A stretch of DNA of 64,000 bases from Chromobotia macracanthus (taxonomy: Eukaryota > Chordata > Actinopteri > Cypriniformes > Botiidae), in contig JAZGTH010000019.1 of NCBI GenBank assembly GCA_036877525.1, forward strand, positions 6,182,501 to 6,246,500. Direction: 5' to 3'. Made by a program: the position numbers and the translations under genes. Below, piece after piece: positions 47,504-58,554 of this stretch. Numbering within the stretch: the first letter of the stretch is position 1; each line of letters starts with the position of its first letter. Under the pieces are notes generated by a model that was given only the letters and a program-made list of their open reading frames with translations, was not told the DNA's origin and searched no databases.

Positions 47504-49149
47504 GTAAGACGATCATTTATACAGGAGTGAGTTTTACAAATGCAAAGCGTTTTGAATGTACAGAATGAGTGATTTGTGATAGACATTAGACTTGTCAAGC
47601 GGATGTTACTGCATGATGTCTTACATTTGTGAGGACGGTGTGTACAGTAAGTTTGTAAGTGCGTTTTTGTGCCATATACCAATAAGCTGGCATAACAGAA
47701 ATCCTATTACTGTTATTACTTATTAATCCTATTGTGTCCGATTTGTATTCTTTTGACTAAATAACCTTCTTCCATATTGGCTGATGTCTGCTTGCAGAAT
47801 TCATGTGAATTGTAACATAGGTCAGTTAGTTTAAAGCAGAGTTAAGGAGGTATCATCCAAACACAGTTAATGTTCAAGCTGATTAATCACCCGGTGTCAG
47901 GATCCTGGCAAGAGAATCCAGAGGAAACTCAAGACATGAAGCCAGGACCCTGACACCCTGTCTGTAGAGCAGTTTACAAGACCACAACATCGTAGGTCAA
48001 GCTGCTGAGATGGCTAAACACAATAAACAGTGATATTAATTAACATTTTACCAAGCTAAAACTTTTTCCAAATTAAAAATTTTAAAATAAACATCCCATA
48101 TTTATATACTATTCTATACTGTCCTATTTATTCTGTCCTTTGCTACAGTAGACTATGCTAAACTATACTATATTATAATTAGTGTCCTGCTAGATATATA
48201 TAAAATAACAGTAATGTGTTCCAGTTAATTTTCCCAATGTTAAAACTAATGTCTTCTATTGTCTCTTCATCCTATAGATGTCTCATAGTGTGGCTTTTTC
48301 ATAATGTGAAAGAATTCTTCCTTAACCTAAAATGGGATTTTGTATGCCTATTTCAGTAAATGAACTAAATGTAACAGACACTGTACAATGTACAGGGGTG
48401 AGCCTGATTTTTTCCTTCTGTGCAGATTGCGTTTCACCTGTGTAACACAGCACTTGAACTGATGCATTTATTCCTGAAGAAAAGAGAAGGTGAAGTATGA
48501 AAAGATGAAGGTGAGACGTTTCGTTACGTTAGAGCGATGACATTTCTGAACCTCAGCTCTCAGGGTTTTCAGTTACATGAGGACAAGACAAACGGTGGCC
48601 AGCTATAGTGTGGTGTCCCTGTTGTGTTTCTCATGGAGGTTTAATTTAGCATCCGTATGTTCTTTATGAGCAATGCTCATATGAGCTTGATCTAGCTTGT
48701 TGACATTCGTAAACTGATGATTCAGAACTTACTAAAAAAGAAAAGGTCTGCTGGGATGCTCGCCTGTTACCTGCAGTGTAAGTCACAGGTGTACGTCTAC
48801 TGTAATTGTGTCTACTGTAATTGTGTCGTGTTAATATCGTAATTTGTGGGGGAGAAACTAGTAGGGCAAACATAGTATTTTACACCAGTGTCGTAGTCAT
48901 CAAAAGCTCAGCTGAGATTGAACATATACGTAGTGATGTTTTACTTAGTTTGCGGGCAGCTGTTAGAGATTTGAATTGGTGTCCTTTTGCAAGAAGGTTG
49001 TTCGGAAAACGTGGTTAAATTGATATGCAAATACAATATATGCACCTGGCATAGTTAAACCAGCAGGTTTTAATGTCAACACAGACCTTAATAGGGAAGA
49101 GTACAGCTTCTGAACAATGAGCCTAAACACTCAGTTTACTTCAAGATTA

Positions 49150-49265
49150 GATCTGCATTGTCAGACAGGACACCATATCCAAAACCACAGAGAACAACAC
49201 TGGTGTCCCACAAGGAATTGTACTCTCCCTATTTCTATTTACCCTGTATACAGCTGACTAACAAT
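49150..49265 (+). mobile_element. Decayed non-LTR retrotransposon reverse-transcriptase fragment
   Basis: The plus strand reads DTISKTTENNTGVPQGIVLS then LFLFTLYTAD and a stop. The (G)xPQG..LSP.LF..Y..D block is the reverse-transcriptase core of LINE elements. Upstream and downstream parts are too decayed to follow. It lies in a CRACDL 5' UTR intron and is not a working gene. Confidence 0.65.
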
Positions 49266-49964
49266 GCATGAAGTATTACAACCAAAAAATCCTAAAGACA
49301 CGTTGTAGAATGCATTACTGGAAGTGGATGGATTCATAGCTGTAAATGTTTAATTGTATATTCCCCAGGAGAATCTCTGTGGGGTTTTTGGCTGGTTAAT
49401 TGGGGGGCCAGTTTGGGGCAGTAAACTCAGATGAATGCTCCTATAAACGTAATTGATTGGTCTGAGATGGAGTGATGTGGAAATTTCATTGTGTTTCCAC
49501 AGCAGTACTCAGTAAAAAACATAATAGAAGAACATTTAAGTAATGTTTTGGCAACCTGTACTAAGATTCAAATGACAAGGTCCTGTTTAAAGCAGTGTGT
49601 GTTTGTGTGTCTGTTTGTACAGCTTCTGGTCTCTAAGAGACATTTGTGACTGGGTAATAAACCATGCCCAAGATTTAAACCTATTCAAACTCTAAACCAC
49701 TCTGAACCTCCTACATGGTAATTTTATAACTATGTCTAATTGAAAAGTAATTTTTAGAACATTTTATATTTATCACGCTTCTCATTAATAGATTAGGAGA
49801 AAAGTCATCTGACATGGTTACTTCTGTCATAATTATTAACATATAGTGGGACTTTCACCACACAGAGGGACTTCCCTTAAGACCTCAAAAAAGTGTCAAG
49901 AATTAACAGGTTGACCAAGTCAGCAAGTGGTATGCAATTTACATAGAGAATACTGAAGACAGTG

Positions 49965-50095
49965 ATTTAAAGGGACAGTGCACCCACAAATAAAAAATAA
50001 GTCATCTTCTCACCCTGATGTTGTTGCAGACATGACTTTTGACTTTTGTTCCAACAAACACCAAAGCAGGAGTTAGGCAGGATGTGGCCACACTT
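49965..50095. mobile_element. Half copy of the palindromic MITE-like element
   Basis: tttaaagggacagtgcaccc, acaaataaaaaataagtcat, then cttctcaccctgatgttgtt gcagacatgac resembles the left half of the foldback element also seen at 33250-33532. Only one arm is recognisable. It lies in a CRACDL 5' intron. Confidence 0.55.
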
Positions 50096-50342
50096 TGTTT
50101 TGCATACAGTGAAAGAGAATTGAGAGAGAGAGACGGTTCCCATTCACTTCAAAAGCACCCCTGTGTTTCTGCTAAACTTCTTTATTGGGCTCCGTGGTAG
50201 ATAAAGTCATTCAGGTCTGGCACAACATTATTCTCTGTTGCTGTTAAACACTTTCCAGCTCAGTCGCAGTCTCTCTCTCTCTGCCTTTTTGCTGTACTGT
50301 AATCCCTTCTTAAACTTCATTTGCAGATGTCAGTGATCTAAA

Positions 50343-52373
50343 ATGACGGACTGGACACCAAAAGAAGGAACACACGAAAACAAAGGAAGCTCTTGGTGGA
50401 GACGAAGAAGTAAACTCTTCCTAAACATAAACCTGCAGGTACATTTAAAAGGACTTGCCATTTTATTTTAAGCACACGAATGTTTTCTTAACCCTTAAAA
50501 GGGCAAGATTATGAATAGACATCAGAAAATTAATTTATTGCATTGTAGCATATTATGCTCTCTACTTTTGTCATCCTCTGCACGCTCAGTCTCACATGTG
50601 GCATCGTGACTACAGCAGAGCGAATGGAAAACCAGCTTATTGGTATTTGTGTCAGTTAATTGTTTGGTTACGCAGTGAGAACAATAGTATTGGGTGTGTA
50701 TGTGTGCTAATACCTATGACCCAGAGTACATAAAACGTTGTTGTATTTGATTGCCCAGTTTTTTAATAGACAAGACACACGCACACCCCCCAGAGCTTGT
50801 TCTTTAATTTCCCTGTAGCCCAGTATAATGTTACAGCCATAACGAAAGACATGGGGCTGCTGTTTGTTTTTTATTACTGGTGTTTGCTAAGATCAGCATC
50901 ACTTTTCCTACAACTCATCCATGTAAGTATTAAACTGTAGTGTTTTAAAGTATTAATTGTGCAGCACATGGAGGATATTTGCAGATTTCTTACCCTGAAG
51001 AAGATTCTATTGCTCTGATGTTGCTCTTTTTTCATACAGATCAGGAGTTCTCAGCTGTTTCGAATATCCATTTTGTTTTAGACATTTCTTTTAAAATTAC
51101 TTAAAGAAACACAAATGAGACAATGGTGAAACACATTAAGAGTGTGGCACTTTAAAATTTGTCAATTATTGCAGACTTTGAAAATCTGAGCTCAGTTTGT
51201 GATGTTTCTAAAGGTCTTTTCTGAAACTGTAGTGGAGATGTGAATGTTTTTGGGGGTCTTTTTCTTAGGAGAAATATCTGAGATTTAATCTCATTGGCCA
51301 TTTAATCTCATGATTTCTTAGTATTTTTGATTGCATTAAAGAAGGAACCTGAATCATCAGGTCAATAAGTGTGGATCAGGCTACTGTAAACTTGGGGTTG
51401 TGCAATGCATAATAAAACTGTATACTTTGAGTGCAATATCAGTTGCTTTGTATTAAAACATGCTAAATACATAAACTTCAGCAACACACGTACACAGCTC
51501 ACATTTTTCTTTTTAAACTTATCCTGATGCTGGAACACCAGGATGTCCTACACCTACTAGTGTTTAGTTCTTCTACAAACTCTCCAGTGAGTGTGATTAA
51601 TACCTTCTAGGGGCTTGGACAAGGGCTTGGTTTTCCAGCCCCAGTCTATGTGGTTGTCTATGTCACCTGCAACTTTGCATCACACTTGTGCATCACTAGG
51701 CAACCGGTGCTTCGGCTTTGGCCAAAGTTAACTATTTTCTCCCCTCACGTCACTGGGTTTGTACTACGAGTGTATACCACAATACAAAGTCAATAAAAAG
51801 ACTAAGGAGATGTTTGTACAATCTGCGGTTGTCTTGTAAGGCAAGCCCAACAGGATGAAAATGTGGTGTGTGGATGTGTTTGCAAAAATAAAAGCAAAGA
51901 GGGATACACCTGTGTTTATTCATCTACCTCATGAATCGTGAAAGTACAGTATTACTGTGTCAATGCCGGTTGTGCACAATACATAACAGTCATACACCTG
52001 ACAGTGTCTGATCCCAGTAATGTAATCCAAGCTTGTGAGAGGGGCTAAATACTGTAGATTATTCAGATTTATTACTGTAGCATTGTCTTCTCATAAAGAC
52101 CTTTAAACTGATAGCAGCTCTTTCCTCATATGAGCATTGCAGAACAGGGTTTTATCACCTTTGCACACAGGAAATGATGCACTTAAAATGTCAATATGTT
52201 TCAGTCAACTACGGTTAGGTGTCTTGTAAAGCTATAAACACCAGCCATGTTTCTCACACATCTGAATGCGTTTTTGAATAATGTCTGATTGTCAACAGCA
52301 TTTCTGTAGCTTACAGACCTCCTATACAGAGATTTGTAATATTGTTTTCTTTTAGGTGTCTTCTGAGGTTTAG
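50343..52373 (+). other. Upstream ORF spliced across two CRACDL 5' UTR exons
   Basis: The non-coding exon 50327-50438 contains ATGACGGACTGG, open to its end (MTDWTPKEGTHENKGSSWWR then RRSKLFLNINLQ). After splicing to 52356 it reads VSSEV and stops at 52371-52373. The 37-codon frame ends 26 bases before the main CRACDL start (52400). A four-codon ATG frame also opens this exon. Such a leader could reduce translation of the main frame. Confidence 0.4.
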
Positions 52374-52399
52374 TGGTTTGTGGATCAGCAGATAAAGAC

Positions 52400-55300
52400 A
52401 TGGACTCCAATCTTGCAGAAATGGATAGAAATGGAGAGGAACTGCCAGGTTAGTTTCTGTCATTACAAAAGAATCTGACTGTATCCAGACTGTAATAAAA
52501 TGAATGTAATGCATGACTGTTTACAGTTACCAAGCAATGTATCAATGGCTGTTTTGCCATGACTTTAAATGTTGCTCATCCAATCAGATTTTAGAATTTA
52601 TGTTTCATAAACAATCATCAATATATATACCTAATATACCTCATATATGTGTGTTACATTCTCCTGTAAGCAAATAGAACCAACAAGTATAACATTGTAA
52701 ATCTTTATTTCTGGGTTAAATCAAACCCTGATTTTTCCCTTCACAGGAAGGAAGAAGTCACGTTTTAAGCAACTGAAGACTCGTCTTTTTGGGAAACTGA
52801 AAAAGAAGGAAAGTGAAGGTCTGATAAAGCCAAGCCAGTCTGCCAGTGACATCACAGCTCCAGGAGGCGGGAGGGAAAGCTATAATTCTGAGGATGAGTG
52901 TTTGTAAGTGGCAGACCTGTCCGGCCCATTTCTTGCTGTATACTGGATGAAAACCAAATCCTGCATTTAAGGAATAAGTTCTGAATCAATAAGTATTTCA
53001 AGCATTCATATGTGTGTGCTTAATACATGTGTTGAACTCATCCGCAGGTTCCCTCAGTGTCTAAGCTCCAGGGCCATGTCCCACGATAGCATCTTTTTTA
53101 CAGATCAGGCGCAGTCCTCAGAACCAACAAGAGTTCTTTCACAAGAGAACGTTCATGGCAAAATTAAGGCCCTACAAGTAAGGAAATGTTCTTTACAGTA
53201 ATGTAACAAGTTGGAAGACCCAATTTATGATTTAAGGAAGACTTCAGAGATTTTACCAAAGTAATTTGTATGTAGCAGTATAATTGAACTTTTTAGTTAA
53301 ATTTTAGCTTTAGCATTTTCATTAGCAAGTTGATGTCTCTGTTGTGTTTTGGTAGTTGAAGCTACAACAGCAGAACTTACGTCTAGGACCTCCTTCAGTG
53401 CTGATCCCTGGTAGACGCACAGACGACTCTGGAGCCACTTCAGAAGACGATGGTTTACCCTGCAGCCCACCTGAGACATCCTTCCATGAGCAAGTGATAC
53501 ATGGAGCAGTTTACAAGGTGAACAATACAAATAAAACCTACACAAAACACAGCCACCTACAACAAAATGGAGATATTTGCTTCACATTAGCTTTGCCTGT
53601 GAGTTTTTGTATATAAATGGATAAAATCTTAAATAAAAATCTTGGATAAAATGCCATTTCTCTTACAGTATCCAGACTCTCAGAAACATCTGAGCTCCTT
53701 GAGTTTAGCAGGAACAGGTAGTGAGGAAGAGGAACAGGTAATATTCTTGTACACAATAAACCCTGTAACACAACAATAACTAGGAGAAAGATTCTCCATA
53801 TATGTTATATGACTAGCAAATTGTGTCTGATTCAGGGTGATCCTTTCCAGCCATTATCAAGACCTTTATCCCCAGCCTGTAAGTCGCTCCCTCAGCCAAT
53901 CATCTGCCCCACTCCAGCCTTGATCACACCCTCTACAGGAGTTGACTTCAGCAGCCCTGTGCATTACACGCCTAGGCTGGATAACTCAGCTGCCCGCCAT
54001 CGCATGTCAGTCAAACCGAGGAACCAGAGAGTCAGCACAAGGGCCAAAAGAGCGCCAATGGTAGGACTGTAAGGGCAATTAAAGGCAATTCAACTCACAT
54101 GCTTTAAATGAAGCTGTTAACCTCATATTCAGAGTTAAAGGTCATAAAAATGTTTCGGCAAACAATGTCTACAACAGACATCAAACCTGTTACTCATGCA
54201 CGTCATTTATACAAACGTATTGTAATAAATGGAGATGTCTACACGCAAACTTACTGTCTAGTATTTTTGACACAAAAGATCTACTTTGGCAACTTTTTTG
54301 TTCTTCTGTCTAATTTAAAATTGTATTTTTTTTTTAAACTTCTGACCTTTACTGGCACTTTCTGCTGACTGGCCTGCTAATTTAAATAATCAACTATAAT
54401 ACATGTATTTTTGTTATAATAATGTAGGATGTGAATATTTGACAGTCTATTTGAAAGACAGTCAAGTGGAAAGGTGCCTATGCTTATAATCACTGATAAC
54501 ATTAGGAAAAAGTTGGATATATGCAAGTCACAAGGCTTTTATAACCACTTATTTTCAACATTTTGCTTAAAGAATTTTGAAGCAGTTTGGTCTCTCCCAC
54601 TCCAGGTATCTCTCTCTCCCAGGCATCGCTCAGACAGCATCAATGATTTGGACATTATGTCTGAGGAGGATGATGATGAAACCATGACGACCACAGAGAC
54701 CATGTGCCATCGCTTGTATTCCTCTCCAACTATGAAGCTCAGTGAGAAACCTACTTCTCCAGAGCCTAAAGCAACTACCCCAGTGTTGTCTGTGCAGAGC
54801 CAGGAGGAGACACCCACTGAAATTAATTTAATATCTACAGATGTTAAAATTCTAAAATCTGAGTCAATTGAACCTGAGGGAAGGGTCACCACTAATCCTC
54901 TCTATTTGCAGCCCATATCCACTGGGTTGTCCTCGGGCAGAACATCACCTTCAGGACTTCCAGAATCCACACCAACATCAAGGGAAACACAACCATTTAG
55001 GTCCCATTCACCCATCCAGAGACATCCAGATACCAAAAAGATCCAGATTTCTGATTGTAAAGAATTTCAGGGATCAAGTGAGAACCTTAGGTGGGAGACA
55101 GGTGGGATTCAGCCAGAAGCATCATTCAGATTAAATCCTGTGCCTCACATCAGAAAACCTAAAATGGAAATAAAGAACCCTCCCTCTCCAACAGGAGCCA
55201 CAGAAGCCTCAACAAAGCTTTGGGAGGCTGGACTGAAACCTTCTACACCTGAAATATCTCTTACAGCAGCCTGTCCAGGAGTTGATGGATCCCCATCTGG

Positions 55301-57625
55301 AAAAGACGGTGATACCAAATCACAGACGCTTAACTCTGTGTCATTCCAGTTTTCCATTGCATCTGCAAGGTATCGCTCCAAAACGCCCAGCGAAACTGTG
55401 GTGAAGCAAAATGAGGGAAATGTAAAAGGGACCCCACGAATCAAGACTCAATCCAACAAACCCAACGAGCCACAGAAAGAAGCAGCAAGGGAGATAAAAC
55501 CCACAGAGTTGCAGAATCACCATCAAACGCAGGACACAAGGAGCAGTTGTCATAAAGAAGTAATGTCTCCTATCATGTCCAAACCAACAGCAGGAAACCA
55601 CCTGAAGAAGACTGAGATGTCTGTAGAACATGTGGAAACAGAGAAAGATGAGGAACCTGAGGACAGGAAGAATGCTTTTGGAGTGCAGCTTCGCACCACC
55701 TCTCTGTCTCTGAAATATCTATCTGAGGTTTCCAAAATTAAGGATGAAACCAAGCGGTTCAGTTTAGAGTCTCATCAAATGAAGTTTGTCTCAGAGGAGC
55801 ATGCTTCAAAATCAGAGACCCCCACAAATATGTGTGATGGCAGTTCCAAAAATAAAGCCAGTGTTCCCAAAAAACAAGATTCACAAAATCCGGACTCTCA
55901 GTGTGTGGCCACAGACAGTAAGTATGACTGTCTTCTTTCTGTTAAACTCAAAATATATTGTAAGCCGATAGATTTAAAAGTAATGGTGTAACATGACAAA
56001 AAAGACATTGTATATATGTATGTAATATATATATACATATATATATGTAATCTGCTTGTACATCTGCTTGTGCTTTTTTTTTCCTTTTCAAACAGATAAA
56101 TCAGAATTGTATCTTAATTTTGTCAATTTCCTTATAATCGTGTTATCTTGACTGCAAAGCGCATAAACACATACATGGTTTCACATACAGCCAATACCCA
56201 CATTTTATCAAAAGTATTAGCACTTATGAGTGTCTCAGTGGACACCGTACATTCAGTGTTAGTGTTAATAATAAAATCTGGTTTATTGTTTTACAGATGG
56301 AAGACCATCTACACATGACACTACAGCAACAAGCAAAGAGACTGGATCTGAACCAGGCTGGATGAGTCTAGCCAGGGAGAAGACCAGAGCTTACCAGCCC
56401 CTCTTGAGCAAATTATCCACAAATCAGTCACCACAAGTCCCCCTTCTGCCTCCAAAACCAACCTCACAGCCAATAACCACCACGCCTCTTCCAATGAAAA
56501 CACAGTACACACTGAACACGGCACTTCAGACGACCACCCAACAATCTTCACAGTTAACAACACAGAGATCTCCCTCAAAACTGAACTCAAATGGAAACAA
56601 AGAGAAGCCGGTATCACCTGGCTGGAGATCAGAGAATCCGTTTAGCCAATCAGCAGGTGGAGGAAGACCAGCAGACAGTAAGGTGAGAGTGAAATATGTT
56701 AAGAGTCTTATTTGTAACCCAAAGTTGCAGGTTTGATTCCTACAGCTGTCAGAAAATGTCTGAGGTGCCCTTGAACAAGACACCTTCCCCCAGTTGCTCT
56801 CTGGACACTGCAGTGCTGCCCACTGCTCCGCGTGTGTGTGTTCATTACTCACTGGATGGATTAAATGCAGAGGTCACATTTCAAATATGGGTTACCATAC
56901 AATGACAAATACATCACTTTCAGTTCTATTTTAGTCCCTGATATCTTTCTGCAGTCTCATTCTCGCATAATAAAAGAAAATCAACTCAAATCAATATTTC
57001 AGATCCACTTATTTAAATGTGGAGCTTTGTGTTTGTAATGACTTGCGCCACGTCTAGACTGGAAGCGAACACTGAGACAGCTTGATCTAGATCAACATGA
57101 CCAGCTTGCAGTGTAGTCAGTTATGATGGATTTGTCACGCCAGGCTGCTCGCTTGCAGTGCAGACGTGAAAGAACTCAACCCCTCCACAGCTATAAACAA
57201 AACGATCACATACCACCTAAAGATCATTCTGATGTTTGTCTTTCTGTGGCATTGTTTTGTAGGATAAAGGCACTTCTGCAGTTAGGAACAATACAGAAAC
57301 AGTCCCTAGCCAGGAAATGATCACTAGACAAGAGTCCATCACACCCACAAGCACAGAAGGTAACAACTGCTTTGACCGTCATTAGTGTTAATCTGTTTTT
57401 GGCAGCTCTTCAAAGAATTTTATTTAATTCTTTTATAATTAACTGATGAATTTAATTGATATTGACATGTGTGCACTAGCACCTACCCTTACATCTGAGC
57501 CTTCATCAGCATCATCATCAGACGTCTCTCATCAGCTGCAGCCTCGGTCAGATGGAGCTGAGCCGTGCTGGATGGAGCTTGCTAAGAGAAAGTCTTTAGC
57601 TTGGAGTGATAAAACGTTAGAATGA
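52400..57625 (+). CDS. cracdl: CRACD-family actin capping-protein regulator, probably CRACDL (KIAA1211L)
   Basis: CRACD (KIAA1211) binds and inhibits capping protein, promoting actin polymerisation; CRACDL is its paralogue. Exons: 52400-52448, 52747-52903, 53048-53177, 53356-53517, 53669-53737, 53836-54060, 54606-55917, 56297-56682, 57263-57359, 57480-57625. They total 910 codons plus stop, all in phase. Family landmarks in order are GRKKSRFKQLKTRLFGKLKK, YNSEDE, SRAMSHDSIF, LSQENVHGKIKALQLKLQQQ, ATSEDDGLPCSPPE, LDNSAARHRMSVKPRNQR, NAFGVQLRTTSLSLKYLSE and the terminal EPCWMELAKRKSLAWSD. Similar family motifs in CRACD leave the paralogue open; placement directly after TSGA10, as in human 2q11, favours CRACDL. 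The middle (54606-55917) is Ser/Pro/Thr-rich and probably disordered. A second EPGWMSLAREKTRAYQ motif lies in exon 56297-56682. Likely polyA signals are at 57858-57863 and 57950-57955. Confidence 0.92.
56715..56890 (+). mobile_element. SINE copy after CRACDL exon 56297-56682
   Basis: tttgtaacccaaagttgcag gtttgattcc is a tRNA-like B-box area. It is followed by gaggtgcccttgaacaagac and ccactgctccgcgtgtgtgt gttcattactcactggatgg. This is the family also present at 42455-42660. It starts about 30 bases past the donor. Confidence 0.7.
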
Positions 57626-58460
57626 AGATTAAAGACAACCAGACACATTGAGAGATGGACATTTGAAGAAGAATACATTGTACAGTGTACATAACTGATT
57701 ATTGCTTGTATGCGGTCAGATTCATTTAATTATAATTCAGCTGCATTAGTAAGACATTCCTACAGCTCTACAGAATAACAGGTTTATTGCAAGATTGTCA
57801 GATACTACATGGTTTTTCTTCTTTACTAATCAAGTCTTCATATATATATAATTATAAAATAAAAATTCACATGAACGTACTTTATCAGCATCTTCACAGT
57901 AATGGTATGTTGTTAGATCATAACAGAAATTGATTCCTGATACAGCAGTAATAAACTATGAAGCTTAACAGAGACAACTTAAACCTATTATAGTCAAATG
58001 TAGTAGTCAAAATAGTCAAATGTTACATAAAATCTTACTATTGTAGATAAGCTTTATTCACTTTTAAGCAACATGGTGGTTTCACTGCCCTCTGCTGGAT
58101 GTTGTATATGTTGGCATATCAAAAATGCTTGTGTGAGAAACTTAAAATTTCCACTTTTGTGTAGTTTGTTGAGGAATTGTTGTCTTGCTGAAAAAATACA
58201 TAAGCATATGTCTCATTATCATCATTTTAACCAAATGAAAGACCGAAAGCTCCCTGTGGTGTGATCTGCGAGCAACCATAACAGTCCAGCTACATTTTGC
58301 ACGTCAAGTTCAAGCTATCTGACGCATATGCCACTGATGTCGTGTCGGGAAAAACTAAGAAAGGCGAAACAAAAGGCCAAACGAAGTTCAGATTAAGTTA
58401 TTCAGCTATTAAGTTCAGACACTTGCGACTGCCTGCGCGTGACCCTCGGCAACCGGTGTC
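57626..58460. other. CRACDL 3' UTR and spacer
   Basis: AT-rich sequence with AATAAA at 57858-57863 and 57950-57955. Short open frames at 58073-58264 and 58297-58506 run on both sides of a rise in GC content and have no recognisable protein sense. Nothing else was identified. Confidence 0.5.
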
Positions 58461-58469
58461 GCTTGGCAT

Positions 58470-58554
58470 TGACGTCACACTCAGCGCGCCGCATATATTC
58501 GAGTAGCGAGCGCAGAATAAATAATAAAGGAGCAAAACCTGGACGAAGACGAAG
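58470..58554 (+). promoter_or_regulatory. Promoter and orphan first exon of the next gene
   Basis: A perfect CRE, TGACGTCA (58470-58477), and a TATA-like catatattc (about 58490-58498) lie in a GC-richer block with agcgcgccgc. A purine-rich leader then ends in a donor, GAAGACGAAG|GTATGG, near 58554. No coding sense is visible and no partner exon was found before 64000, so a long first intron is implied. In human the gene after TSGA10 and CRACDL is MGAT4A; that identity is inference. Confidence 0.45.

Noticed and set aside
54539..55753. Minus-strand frames across the large CRACDL exon
   Set aside because: Antisense shadows of a 437-codon, Ser/Pro-rich exon with family motifs on the plus strand.
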